Positions 24,400-37,259 of a DNA stretch of 64,000 nt are shown one piece after another (position 1 is the first letter of the stretch; each line of letters starts with the position of its first letter). The translations under genes were made by a program, and so were the position numbers. The notes under the pieces were generated by a model. That model made no database searches, was not told the origin of the DNA, and was given only the letters and a program-made list of their open reading frames with translations. This stretch comes from Gorsachius magnificus (lineage: Eukaryota; Chordata; Aves; Pelecaniformes; Ardeidae), in the NCBI GenBank assembly GCA_034008185.1, contig CM067081.1:188807510-188871509 (forward strand), read 5' to 3'.

Positions 24400-26115
24400 T
24401 GTCTTTGTCTCTCTCAAACCTAGCATCATATGAGAATTTTAAAAGTCCAGTTTCTATATGATGACCATTTCACTGTCCAGGTTATGAAAGAAAACACCCA
24501 GTGCACCAGACCAGGATGGACCCCTGTTGAGCCCCATTCATAATACCCTTCTTTTATTACTAGTCTGTACATCAAATTTTTGAACACATTTTGTATTTGC
24601 TTTAAAATATTTTAATTTAGTCTTTGTTTCCTTAGCTTCTTATTATGAGTCATCCACTTCTTTTTATATGTCATCTACTGCTGCTTTCCCATTCACAAAC
24701 TACTTTTCTATTAAAGGAGAAGTTTAATTGGCTTGCCAGATTTTGCTCATGACAAAATTATATTGGCAGGTATTTATTTTCTTGTTGTAAAAAAGAAAAA
24801 AAATCCCGTTGGTCTTGTTTTTCTCAAGAATATTCCAGGAACTGAAACTAATTGGACAAGTCTGTCATTCCTTATCTCCTCTTTGTTCACGTTTCTAAGA
24901 CAGGCACTGGATTTTTCCCTTCTCATTGTTCCAGAACTTCATTCTGTAAAAGTTCTGAAAAATGGCTAATGGCTGTGAGAGAATTTCAGTTAATTCTCTT
25001 AGTCTCGTGCACTGCAGTTAACTGTCCTACCTATTTAGGCAATGCAGCTGTTCGTGGGAATAAAGGGTAGCACCTTAGCCACCAGATCGATTTGAGTTAA
25101 AAATAAATTTCAAAAATAAAGGTAACGTCACTGATTTGGTGTTATGTAGCTACAGATGACAGGTTAGCAAAATTTCAGTGCAGTCAGGCATTGGAGGCAT
25201 TGGAGTTTGGCATTCTTCAACTGGCTTCACGGCAGAAGCCAACATCATGTTCTTACCTGTCCTAAGTATGAGCCTGATGAGGCTCAGCTGATCTGACACC
25301 ATACTGAAGAATCTCTTCATTTGTTTTCCCTTTTCTACTCTTAATTTTTTATCCCTTTAGTCGCTGGTTTTAGGTATCAGATTGTACTTGTCTTTTGTAT
25401 CAAAGACTAAACAAAATGCATTTGTCTTCGTATCTTCTGTGAATAGCCTGATGAACTTGTTCTATAATTTTCCTGTTACTATTAAGGAATGTAGAAATGC
25501 TTTCTTGCTACTAATTCAATTTTTTGGAAGTTATATTTTGCTTTCTGTTTTTGCCCTTCTGACTTTTTCCCTGTATTGTCATGTTTTTCTCTCATACATA
25601 CTTGTGTTCGTGGATCTGTACTCTCCCGAAGTTGCAGGGCCTTGAGTTTGTGGTTTAGCCTTTTTCAGCACTGACTTAGTTTGCTCTTACACCTTAAATG
25701 TTATTCCTTTATGGAACTGCCAGCTCTCTTGAACTCTTTCTTCTTCCCTTCGAGTTGCCTTTCACAGGATCTTGGCCACCAATTCATTTATCCAAGTCCT
25801 CTTCTGTAATCTCCATTGACTTTATTCTGTTCTCCCTTCTCCCTCCCTTCCTTAGAAATGGGAGTTCTCTCATGTTATGGTTACTTTCAACCAAGCTGCC
25901 CTCAATTCTGTGTTTCCAGTGAGTTCTCAAAGGTTGAAGTAAAATCTAAAACGTGGTGGTGTGTGTGTTTTTTTTTTTTTTTTTCTTTTTTCTTTTGTGT
26001 TTTCTCATTTAAAAAAATCCACCCTGGATAGGCTGTGTCCTGTTGTCTCCTTTCCTAAAAGATGACCAAGTAGTTAAGGTTCCTTGTTATTGCCAAGTTC
26101 TGCTGATACTTGCTT
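24400..26115 (-). mobile_element. Long old CR1 LINE with reverse-transcriptase region, minus strand
   Basis: About 1.7 kb align in order with the ORF2 region of an old CR1 lineage. On the minus strand, 24511-24535 encodes GAQQGSIL, the counterpart of the reverse-transcriptase motif GVPQGSVL. Toward the right come a counterpart of RT motif A (near 24660-24700), 'ggacaagtctgtcattcc' and 'aaatggctaatggctgtgag' (24850-24980), 'caaagactaaacaaaatgc' (25400) and 'aactgccagctctcttgaac' through 'caaccaagctgccctcaat' (25715-25910), all standing in the expected order. Frames are broken by many stops, so it is inactive. The stretch 25020-25390 is weakly matched and may hold an insertion. A run of 17 T (25968-25984) interrupts the right end. 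The 3' terminal portion expected left of 24400 was not recognised. Confidence 0.8.
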
Positions 26116-26417
26116 GTCCATTGCTTGGTCACAAAAAAAATCTCATTCGAATGATCTTTTTTTCTAAGGAGAAGAAACACAGTATGCTGTGCGGCAAAGA
26201 AAGAAGTGTGCTGGATGTGCAGGCAGCCAAATGTCAGCAAAGATGTGAATTTATCTTTTCATACTGCATTGGTAAACAGACTGAATTTCAGCTTATGGTT
26301 CTTGTGGCCACATCTGAAAAAAACCAAACCTTTTGGAAAATTAGAGATGGTGCCAGAAACAATTATGGAAGTGATTTAAGAGCTTGAAAATTGCCTTGCA
26401 GTGAAATATTTAAGGAG

Positions 26418-26710
26418 ATCAGTCTGTTTACCTTATCAAAAAGATGTTTGAGAAGTGACTTAATTACAGCATACCTTCACAGAGAGAAAATATCTGGTGC
26501 TCTAAAGAGCTCTTTAATGTAGTACAGAAAAAGCATGACATGAAACAATTGTTTTAGCTAAAATAGAATTTATTCTTTAATCAACTGTAAGTTTTTGAGC
26601 AGAATAATAAGGTAACTGCCTGAAATTTTATATTCTGTGATATTATAGAAAGTCAGACTTGATGATCTAATGGTCCTTTCTGACCTTAAACTCTCTTTAA
26701 TCCATGAATC
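26418..26710 (+). mobile_element. Old CR1 LINE 3' end, plus strand
   Basis: It begins with 'gtctgtttaccttatcaaa' followed by 'gagaagtgacttaattacag', the decayed form of the CR1 ORF2 C-terminal segment. It ends with 'gtcagacttgatgatctaa' and 'tggtcctttctgacctt', the CR1 3' terminal motif in an older variant. Between these there is an internal deletion compared with the usual element, so part of the ORF2 end is missing. It lies in opposite orientation to the long CR1 on its left, with the two 5' sides facing each other. Confidence 0.8.
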
Positions 26711-28329
26711 TTCTCAGTTTGGGCCATTCTTCTGTAAAACACATGGCCCTCTCCTTGACAACCTTGACAGCCCGCAGAAGAGAAATACACTTGGACTGGG
26801 AGGGACTTGTAAGATAAAAAATGAGCAGTGGAGGGGAGATTTCCTTTTGAACTAACTATGGTTCATTATGGGGGGATCTGATTTCTAAAGGCATTTTTAA
26901 AATTTGTGACCGGTTTCCATTTTCTTACTCTAGGTGGAGGGCCCCTTCCAGAAACTGTTAGTCTTGGTGGTTCATTTATTTTTTGATTTTATAGTTAACT
27001 ACCCTCTGGCTGAGGTATGTTGCTCATTTGGCCAGCTTCTAGTGGGCTTTGTTGACTTTTTTCTTTAAGAAAAATTCAGAAAGATGATACAAGACTTAAT
27101 ATCTGGAATGCAGAGACCATTAGTGAATTCCTTTATCATAGCTCATAGTAAAAGTTGGGAGTTCTCTCTTTCTGGTTATTGTCTTTTACAATATAAAAAT
27201 GTTAACTCACTTCAATCAGAACTATGTCTACTAGCCTTTACCCAGTGCGGTACCAAAGCTAAGGGCTACCCACTGGGTTATTTTTATTTACTTACAGGAA
27301 TCCTGGAATTTGAGGAAATAATATATTGTTAGGAGATTACAGACGCTTGCAATACAAATGTTCTAATTGAGAAACCATCATAAACCCTCTTTTCTCCCCT
27401 CAAGGATTAACACTTGGGCTTTGAAATGTGCCTTAGGCAAAAGTTTGGCATTAAACCCCTCTACCCAGATTTCTTTTAATCAGTTATGTTTTAGGAAGGA
27501 CAAAAGATAGACGGCATTACACTAATGCTTCCATGTGGATCCACAGGTTGGAAATGTTTCTGTCAAGAGAGGAATGACTGGTATTAGGCAGATTTCTAGT
27601 AATTTTGGGGAAACCTTTATGATGAACAGATTATCCTGTGTTTGCTTTCCACATGCCTTTCTTACACTTCCCACATAAACAATATATGGAACATCTTTAG
27701 GTGCAAACACTTTCTACCTTTGTGACATCTGGGTATCCAGAGTGGCCTTGGCAATGATGACATTTAAGAAATCTAGAAACAAGCTCGTTACATCTTGAAA
27801 ATCAAGGCCTCACTACTATTATGCAACTCACTAGTGAAGTGCTTTTCTTCAAAACAATGGAATTTATCATGCCTATTTCAAGATTATTTTCAACAAACCT
27901 TCCTACTGATTTTTCTCTTGTAAATCCTGTCTTTGCTCACCTTACTGGTAAAAAAGTAGTAAGACTAAGAGATGTTCCACTTCATTTGCTTGAAAAAAGT
28001 TTAACATTATCAAAGGTAAATTAATGATTTTTTAAACTTTTTTTTACAGATGTTAGAAACTGATCAAAAGATAGAGTATGCTTTTGTTTATTTTGTAGTA
28101 TTTGTAAGCATCTGCCAGATTTTTCCTTTTTCAGCTTATTTTGTAACTTTTAAAAACTGACAACTGTATCTCTTTTGCAACAGCAACTGCCTAGCTCTTA
28201 TGCCTCCCAGAACGCAATCTTCTCACTCATGATGTTATGAGTGTGCTTTGCATTTTGTTGCTTTTTACATGGAATGCTTTTAAAAACCCATGAACATACT
28301 TATTATTTTGTGTTTTGCTGTCCTGCTGA
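26711..28329. other. Noncoding stretch, nothing recognised
   Basis: AT-rich sequence without recognisable exons or repeats. Chance frames of 60-80 codons occur on both strands. Confidence 0.4.
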
Positions 28330-28509
28330 AAAGATCAACAAGGAGAAACAGTGCCACTGCACTCTTTAATTCAAAATTCATCGCAGTTCTCCATTACAAG
28401 TTTTGCTTACATTGGCTTGATTTACCACGAGCTTGGAGACCACATCCTTCTTAATGTCATTATGTTCATCACTGGCAGTTTTGTGGTCTGCTTCTTGGTG
28501 TTTGTATAA
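28330..28509 (+). other. Weak candidate terminal exon or pseudogene: hydrophobic open frame
   Basis: A plus-strand frame of 59 codons opens after a stop at 28327 and closes at TAA 28507-28509. It lacks an early ATG. The first third is polar, and the rest is strongly hydrophobic with a probable membrane segment at its C-terminal end (ILLNVIMFITGSFVVCFLVFV region, 28445-28506). Upstream, a T-rich run ends in 'gctgaaaag' at 28333, which could act as a weak splice acceptor and keep this frame. The pattern is what a last exon of a multi-pass membrane protein would look like, but AT-rich DNA often yields hydrophobic frames by chance. The product is not recognised. Confidence 0.15.
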
Positions 28510-31500
28510 GCCATGTTAACACTGAAGCTTCACCAAGATCCACTTACCACAAGGACAGTTTAAAAACCAAAAAGAAGATATATTCTATTTTTAAAAGAGC
28601 AGGCATGTCCATATTTGATGCAAACAAGCAAATAGCATCCAGGGGATGGCAAGGTGTTCAGTGGGATGTTGCCTGTCCCGAAGCAGTACTCTTTGTCTCT
28701 TTCAGTGTTCTAAAATGAAAGCAAAGTGTCACAGTTTAGGGCATCTGGAGAAACTTGGTGACAACATGTGACACAGTGCACCACTGACCAACTTCCTTGG
28801 TGGATTCATGGCTTACAGCATGCTCATCTCGCACTGCTGCAAGTTGCTACTGAGGAGCTGTATCTTGCTGCGGCTGAAAAGCAAATTTGTCCTTTTACCT
28901 GCAGGAGCTCTGTGAGAGAGGGGCTGCTGCCTGTCAGTGCCCTGTGCCGTGATCACATCTTGCTTGTGTGCAAGACAGTCCTGTTGTCCTTCTGAATGCA
29001 GATGCTTGCCTAAAATGTGACAATATTATATTAAAAAAAAGAGTAGCGGTAAACATGATGCTGTGTGCTGCTTCACTTTGAGCAGTGGCACAAAATATAT
29101 TTGAACAGCATGAGAATTGGATCTTCCTTGGCACCAGTGCAGCATATCCTTTTTTATTTTTTTCTTAATGCATGAATTAAATAGCTTTGTTCCACAGCTC
29201 TCTTACGGGAACATTTCTTTGGGGTACTGGCTTTTAATTTCCTTTGCTTTGTGTAGCCCTTCAGCATCTTGGAGGTGCTGTGCCTAACTTACTCCAGTCC
29301 AGATTTTGTTGTTCTTTGTCCCAGAGGACATGGTTCAGAATGTCTTTTTGCCTGTGCAGCTTAAGTATGGCTAAAGTAAAGATGTGGTACAAGCAAGGTG
29401 ATTCCGGTATTTAGCCTCCTTATGTACTGGGAAAAAAGAATTCATTGCTTCTGCTGACTGAGGGTTCCTCATTGATATAGCAACCAACTGGGGATGCTAG
29501 GCATAAAGTTTTCTTCTAATCTTTGGCCGCCACTAAAGCTGAAGGAGCTGTAAGCATATTAAATGCCTTCATCTGGTCCACCCTGTCCACATGATCAAGC
29601 TAAAGAGTCGGGCTCCTTTTCCTTTGATCGCCTTCTGGATCCTGTATTTCTTTTTTTATTTTTTTTTTTTTTTTTTTTGCCATGGAGTGGTTCACCTTCA
29701 TTTGGTATCAGTTAAGGATTGCATTTGGAAGATACATGCATCTGGACTATTTCACAGCTTGGATCTTCAGAGGCTTTCATGGACCATGACTCAATCTGCT
29801 CAGGCTGAGGTAGAGAGTCCAGAACGACGTAGAGCTTTGTCTCCTTGGGTAGGGCTGTTTGCAGGTTCCTTCTCCTCCTGCTTTGGAACAGGATATTGTG
29901 GCTAACTTAACGTGTGGGTGTGGGCGAGGGATGCTGGACAAGACCTAGGAGCATAGGTCTGCTCTGGGAATTAGTTGGCAGGTAGACAGTGCTCCACCTC
30001 ATGTCTGAATTGTAATGAAGTTTACACTGGAACTAAATAGCTTGCTCTCTAAAGCAAGGAACTTCTGCAATCCAAACAAAAATGACTGTTTTGAATTTGG
30101 GCGTCTTCATGGTTGGGTAACGTTTATTTCAGATGTGAAAACTTTTATTTAAGGGCAGTTGGTTTCACCTCAATGTCGTCTTTAGCTTAAAAATCTCAGA
30201 TATAGCTGAAGTCAGTGAAAAAAGTCCTATTACTCAGTATGCCTGTATTCAGTGAGTAAAGTTCGAATGCTTTCAGTTCAGCAAGTTGACTACATCTGTG
30301 TTCAAAACCAAGGCAGTTCTTATTAGAACTACGGATGCGTACAAGAACATCTAGACTGCTGTGCTTGTATTTTGTAATATATCTACCAAGTTACCTTTTA
30401 GTACGTGGATGTTTGTAGGAATGCTAGAGACAGCAGTGTAGGTTAAGAAAAAAAGTGGGAAGTGAACTATGAATTTTCAAGCTTCTGTTGTTCTCTCAGC
30501 GGTGTTCAGTGTTTCTGATACAAGTTGTGTTGTTTGTTTTTTTTTTTTCCTTTCAAAAAGGCTAAAGGATGAAAAACCATTCTTGGAAGGACTTCTTCCA
30601 CTTACTCCTTTGATTCTTTCCATAGCAATATAATTGTAAGAGCACCAAAGAAAGAGTGGCACTCTGAGATGTGGCTGGTGTTCATTTGTCTTGATTGTTT
30701 ATAAAAGGTGATAAATGTAGTGTATAACTTCTGAGGGGAAATACTCCTGTAAATTTTATTTTTCTACAGCTCTTCTCAGAGCTGTGAAAAAAATGATGCA
30801 ACACTTCCATAACATTAAATTTGAGAAATAATTACACTTGGCAGTTTTTGTTTGCAGCAATGCACGAAAGGCTGAAGGCTTTTGTACAGTTCAAAGAGCA
30901 CATTCCACAGATCTAGCAGTTGTCGGTTGCCTGCAGGGATCATTTGAATTTTCAAGGGAAAAAAGCATCAGAGTAATGCCCAGACCATTTGGTTGTATAC
31001 TCTCAGCTCTCTCTTTTTGAATTTCACCTGTATGAAAAGTTATTCAGAAATAAGCCATATATAAATGTGGCACACCTTAATGTCAGTTAGAAGATTTCAT
31101 GTCAAATTTCATCACTTCTGGTTCTTTCTTATTGATGCTTAATAATGTAGAGATTAATATGAAAAGTAAGATAACAAAAAACGAGGAATTACATTGTTCA
31201 AACACGTGGGAATGGTGAAAGTAGATAACAGCAAAGGGAAATCCCTTTACACATTGGGATCCTGTAGTTATTTGTCAGCTTATTGCATTAGCCAAATTGT
31301 ACAAGATACTCGGTGTTGCTTTGCTGTAGGAAAGCACACCTCTCATCTGGTGTGCCAAGCCTGGAAAACTTGCCAGCTCCTATATCACACACGCAGCTCC
31401 ATCACTCTCCATAAACGTGTTGACTGTCACTGTGTGTCTGTCTAAAGCTTCTGCTTATCTAACAGGAGACGATGTGAATATTTTTATGCTATGTACCCTA

Positions 31501-33589
31501 ATAGGATTTTTGGTGAAATATTCCACAGTATTTCTCAGAGAGAAAATCTTTTTTTCTATTGCTAGGTGATTATCTTTATTTGTTCTGGCTGTGGGTTGTT
31601 GCACAGCTCCTGAACTCCAGAGTCTTTCTGTTTTCACTCATGTACAGACACAAAAAGTTTGAAGCTACGAAGCCTTGCTCTGGAGCATAGGAAGGTTTTG
31701 CCCCCATCATTTGTGCTAGCTGCTTGGTTTGTATTGCTGAAATCTCTCTCACCTCCCTCCCTACAAAGTGCAGTGCCTGGAGCTGAACCCATGCCATGAC
31801 CTGATGGGAGCCGTGGTGGGGTAGACTTCCTCAGCCTTGGTGCCCTCCCACCAGTGTGCCTCACTGAAACGGCGCCGCTCTTCAAGGTCACTTAATCGCT
31901 GTCACTTTAATCAGTTTTTTAATGGTTAAAACAACTTCAAATACTCATTTCAGCTTTAAGAAATTGAAGCATCTCTTGTATTTACTGCTGTCACTTGCAC
32001 AGGATCATGTCATGATAGCCATCATAGGCAATTCCATCTAAAATGGTTTCATGTCGTGTTAGTAAGAAGTGGTATAAAATACACGTAGAAAATAAAAAAT
32101 TAAGAAATAAACCCAGTTGAGACTATAAATCAGTTAAATAACTGTAAATTAGATCACTGAGTAAAATTAAAATCCTTGTTATGACATTTCTGTATGTACC
32201 GTCCCCTCTCTTTGGATGGAAGTATTATAGTTGTTGATTCAGTTAATTTTTGTATGATTAATTATTTTCTTATGTAATAATGGATCTTACTGAAAATCAG
32301 TGAGGCAAGTTTGGGGTAAAATTACTATGCTGAAAACTTTTGATTCTTTCTTACAATATGATAGTAAAATTTTTTGGATTATGTGAGATTGCGTGTATTT
32401 CCTTGATAAGGGTGTTTTTGTTTTAATGCCAGGCATAGCTCTAACTCAGTTTAAAGAATTAAGAATAATCTTGTAATGAAGTTAAAAGGACAGAAAGGCT
32501 GAAGGAACTTGGTTGTCTTAACATCACTGTAATCTGTAGATTTTTAGATTCATGAACAGAGGTGACCACTGCAATTTTGAGGTAGGTGATTGAACAGCTA
32601 CACCGTGGGATGTAGCCTCCATCTGCCTCATGAGGTGTGGTTGGATGCAAAAGGCGCAGCTCCTAGAATAACAACTGGAAGCCCTGATTCCAGCCAGTTG
32701 AGATCTTAAGAGCGCTGTAGGGCACTGTCACCACATGGAAATGTCTGTATGTATCTCAGTAGTCTGTCCTCAGCTCTGCAGAAGCAAAAATACCTGGTTT
32801 TGTGCAATGAAGAAGGGGGCTGAAATCACTAGACTAAGAATGACTTTGTAACATTTTTCTAAATGAGAGGTACTTTACACAGCCAAAAGTAGTCATTGTA
32901 TTTACAGAAGAAAAGTGAAGCAGTTGGTCATCTCTAAATAGGGCTGTAGTGGGTTGTATTTCATTACTAAGAAAACCCTTAGACCTTGATAATATAGCTG
33001 TTTTAATTAATACTTTCTTCTTCAGAAGTATGCTCACATGAGTAGCTCTCAGTATCAAGTGATCAAAACCAATGAAATAAGAATGATTTCAAAAAGAAAG
33101 GAGTTTATTAATATTCTGTCTTCCGAACTCAAACTCAACAGTTTCTTTTTTGGTAAAAGACAAGTGGGAAGTCCTTAACAAAGTGTGTTCTGAAGTGAGG
33201 AAGTGTAGCTGCCACAGGTGTATACGACCAAATTCTGCTCAATCAGGTAGGATGGTTCATGAAACCAGAGTCTGAGTAGGGCTTCTTGTGTGAATGTTAT
33301 GAGCAGGATTTTGCCTTGTATAGCTGTTTGAGGTCATGTAATGTAAATATTACTGGAACTTGGGATACGAAGGTAGGACAATGAGGGAGCCCTTGTGCAA
33401 GCACTAATTGCTTTTCCTTATGCAAATACCAGTTCCTTTTACTGGCCTGTCTAATGCTTTGCTTTCTTCCTGGGGCAAGCAGATGGATAAATAATAATAA
33501 TCTGTATTATATGTCATATCTTCAAATAATTAACTGCCCTTTGTTTTCTGTAGCCTACGTTGTTGTCTTCAGCTCCTCAGTACTTGCTT
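28510..33589. other. Noncoding stretch with one long poly-T
   Basis: No gene was recognised. A 20-T run lies at 29659-29678. A GC-richer patch around 31740-31900 contains 'acggcgccgctc' but no supported exon. Frames at 29591-29905 and 31634-31891 have no family signature, and the first runs straight through the poly-T. Confidence 0.4.
29659..29678. repeat. Poly-T run, 20 nt
   Basis: An uninterrupted run of 20 T, preceded by another 7-T run separated by one A. It could be the reverse-strand tail of a retrocopy, but no retrocopy sequence was recognised beside it. Confidence 0.85.
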
Positions 33590-34400
33590 TTTCTTCTTGA
33601 CTCCTCCTCGTTTCTTGTTTGCTGTACCTGAGAAACACGCTGTTCTAAGTTCTCTTCTCTTTCATCCTTCTACTTTTATCTGGCTCCCAACTGGAAACTT
33701 GAGCATTACTCTGTCCTCTCCTTCCTTGGGCTGGAGTTTCTCATTTGTCCGGCTCACTTCTGGCAATTTGCATTACCTTCTGTTAGGATGCAAGCTTTCC
33801 ATTTAGAAAATAAATTTGTTTTGCTTTCTGTACCTTAGCTACAGAAAACGTTAGAAATGGAATGTGAAAAAAAAAAGGTATTGCGATCTGCCTGGGCTTG
33901 CTAAAGATAGCCCCATTGCCACTGACACAGATTGCGTGCGGTACCTCTGAACCCGGCAGCTGTCCCAGTATGCATATTTGCTTGCTTTCTAGTCTCATGT
34001 TTCTGCTTTCTCACATCTTCCCTCAACGTCTCATTCCCCCCCAGTCCCTTTCGTGCACAGCCTATGTTCACCAAAACTGTCCTGGGCTGTACCTGCTGCT
34101 GCAGTTACTCTCTCATTTCTCTTTTTCCCTTTACCTCTGAACTCATCATTACTTAGGGTACAACTATTCTGAGTTTTCTTCTTACAAAGCTATCACGTAT
34201 CTTTTGCTGCATTCCTTTCTCTCGGCTGCAGTTAGGGTGCTTTAAAAATAAGGCTCTGGACCACATGTTTCTATCCATATTCCTCTTAGACGCCTTTTCT
34301 AAATTTTGCCCTGTTCTCTTTTCTGAAATTTTACACCGTTCCAGACCATTTCCCAGTATTTTAGTGTGTTTTGTGTCTTTTTGATGTATCTTCCATGACT
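33590..34400 (+). mobile_element. Pyrimidine-rich L2-like LINE remnants (tentative)
   Basis: The plus strand is strongly pyrimidine-biased, as seen in L2/L3-type LINE copies read in their coding direction. At 33597 'gactcctcctcg' resembles the 'FDSSL' codon block, and at 33783 'gttaggatgcaagctt' followed by an AT-rich tail resembles the 3' terminal 'gattgtaagctc' motif. From 33990 to 34400 further pyrimidine-rich segments continue without a clear landmark. The evidence is compositional plus two short motifs, so two separate insertions or simple sequence bias remain possible. Confidence 0.35.
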
Positions 34401-36364
34401 TTCAATTAATGTAAAAGGTTTTAATTTAAGGGTTTCTGTAACCTCCTTCAGTAAGTGCTGTCTATTGGAATTGTACATTGTTAGGAGAAGAACTGCAAAA
34501 ATGTGAGAAACAAGCTTCTCTGTGACCTGTTTGTTCCTGAAAGTGAGAGTCTGGTGGCATTTTTGTTATTGCAACATTTTGCACACTAGTACAACATAAT
34601 TTTGGATTCATATGCATAGAAAATACATACATCAAGAAAACTTAAGAAATTTAGAAACAGAATGATATATAGCCATAAATGGAAGGATTTGCGGTAAGAT
34701 ACAACATAGTAATACCAGTACCCTAGCCAAACGTATATGAAAAATGAATTTCCAATCCTGTAGCAGTTTTAAGTGTGCACAGTCCTAGTATGTATAATCC
34801 AGTGAATGTTTTAGTAAGTGTATCAGTGCTTTATATAGTTTATTTGCTGTGTTAGTTTACAAAAGCATGCTGAAAAAAGTTCCTAGAAAAGTTTTGGCTT
34901 ATTGTGCTGACCTTGGGTGCTATCTCCCTGATCCAGGGCATTCCACCCTAAGTACATTCTATGAAGTTACATTGATCTTAAAATGATAGTCACTTCTTCA
35001 GAAAGAATCCTATTGGGAATACACATCAGATACTGTTTTACTGTAAGTACATCTCTTCCTGGGCTTTGCATTATTTTGGGGACCAAGCAAAGGAACATGT
35101 GAGATTAGCCATGTGAAGAATGAAGAATTAATTTCTGTGTAGCTGATGAAGTCATTCATGTGTCACAGTTGAATTAATCTCCCCAATCACCTGAAATGAA
35201 AAACACTTGTTCATTAGGCTTGCAAAAAAAATCTCCCAGCACATTGCAACAGTGTTAGGCAGTTACTGTATAATCAGCTGTATGTGTACAGTGTTCTACG
35301 CGGGACTACTGACTGCACTGCGCCGGACATCTCCCTTGTCTGATGGATTCATGTGATTAAATTTCACATTTTAAAGCACGTCCTTCTATCAGGGCTAAAG
35401 TTTTAAGCTCAGAGCTATTGTTTATGGAAAAGTTATCAATCAAATGGAAGGATGCGCTGTTATCTGTCTAGAATCTCCTGCTTTGCAAGACTTTGCCTAA
35501 GAGGTAGGTAGATGGGTATGTAAGTTGTGGAACAGAAAACATTCAGAGGAATCTCTGGTGGCACAGATGTCAATAGGTGTGGTTTTCAGCTTGAAGCATT
35601 TTTGTTGTGGTTTGTGGGGTTTTGGGTTTGTTTTTTTTTTAATTGATAATGTGGATTAATTTCTTCATCCTCATTTTTGTAGCAGTGGACAAAACTGACC
35701 AAGGCAATGTGTACAACTTCAAAAAAAAAATATTTAAGTAATATGATAGAGACATGAGCAAACCAGTAGAAATTGCTGCATTGAATAAACAACTTCAAGC
35801 TTTATTTTAGTAGTAAATATATTTGAAGTGTGGTTAATTCTTACAAATTAAAAAAGCTTGAACAAACATGGTTGAGGAAATACGGTGTGTTTTCTGTAAT
35901 TGATTACTGTGCTCCTCCAGTCTTTCAGACTACCTGATATTTCAGTAAAGCAAGGACAACTGGTTGATCTTAAATCCTGAAAAGGAAATTTTATAATTAG
36001 GGGAAGAGGTTATGTTACCTGCCTGGCTTACGGAGTGCTATGGAATGCATAAACAAAACCTTGCATTAATGATCAGTTTTCAGCACAGTAGGCAATTAAC
36101 AATGGGTGGTGCAAAATGGCAACGCGTGCTGAGAGAGAACTTGGACTGCTGCTTCTCATTACACATTCGAAACTTTTCTGTTGTGTAATGACACATAGGT
36201 GTTATTTTGTTCTGTTCATGTAAAATGTTTGTTCAATATATATTGTCATGTCCAAAAAGAAAACAGAGAAGTGGTATCATGAGTCGTCTGGAGAATATTC
36301 CCACAAGCATTAGAGTGCATTTAAATAAAGCCATGTTATGCCTTCAGTTTGAGTAGTCTGTGTA
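34401..36364. other. Noncoding stretch, nothing recognised
   Basis: AT-rich sequence with a short G/T-rich patch and 10-T run near 35590-35640. No exon or repeat family was recognised. Confidence 0.4.
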
Positions 36365-36690
36365 GCCTGGTTACTTCATCTCAGAAAAATATTGCAGGAA
36401 CAGAAGAGGTCCAAAAAAGGCCAGGGAAAATGATTGGAAGCATGAAAATGATCTCATGTGAATAGAGATTAAAAAGATTAGTATTGAGAGCAGATTAAAA
36501 AGAGGTGGCATGGTAAGTGGTATGTAAAATAATGAGTAGTATAGAGAGGTAAATTTGAAAATCTTTTTCTAGTAAAACCAGGGAGCAGGGGCATAGTCAA
36601 TGAAATTAAAAAAAAGAAGGAAAATAATCAGTACCTTTAAATGCAGGCTGTGTGTGTGACAAAACTTTGGGATGTTTCTGGCTCAGAGAG
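36365..36690 (+). mobile_element. Old CR1 LINE fragment, plus strand
   Basis: The segment follows the CR1 ORF2 C-terminal block in order: 'ggaacagaagaggtccaaa', 'ggccagggaaaatgattgg', 'gagattaaaaagattag', 'gagcagattaaaaagagg' and 'accagggagcaggggc'. These correspond to 'gaacaggtacagaaaagggc..c.a..atgattag' and the following blocks of the older CR1 lineage. It is degraded by many indels and lacks the 3' terminal motif. Open frames across it are meaningless. Confidence 0.65.
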
Positions 36691-37259
36691 AAAATTGGGA
36701 TATGTGGAGTAAATACTGAAATGAATTGCTAACAATCCCTTAAGTTATATAATATAAATAAAAAAATCACAATGTATATAATGTTCAAAAGAGACTGCCA
36801 CCCTTGAACTGTCTTTGTGCTTTCTATCTTCTGAGTTACATTTCTTTCAACTTTCCTCTATACTGTCTTTGCTGAGGTGAAAAGTATTTCTCCTATAGCA
36901 AGAGCACAATTATTAGAAGTCTTTAAAGGGATGATAGCATTAGTAGTCAATTAATAACAAGTTTTACCAAAAGTCCAGCTGATCTGTTGGTTGCTGTAGT
37001 TTGTCTTTAATTGCTTGCCATTACAGTTTTTCTGACTGTAAAATAAGCAGCTGTAAGCTTTATTAACCCTTCAGAAACTCTTAATGATAATGATCTTTAT
37101 AATGAATTCGAAACCCTATAGAAAGTAGACACAGAAATCCCTTGAATTTTAACACTATTATTAATAAAAGTAAATGGATTTGATATTTTAGATAGGACAC
37201 ATTTTATTCTCTGCTTTGCACATACCACATATAAATAGCTGCACAGGAAGTAATTGGCA

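Noticed and set aside
26043..26387. 114-codon plus-strand frame
   Set aside because: Begins in the antisense of the old CR1 and has no domain or conserved motif.
30225..30290. tRNA B-box-like 'agttcgaatgc'
   Set aside because: No A box or cloverleaf could be formed around it.
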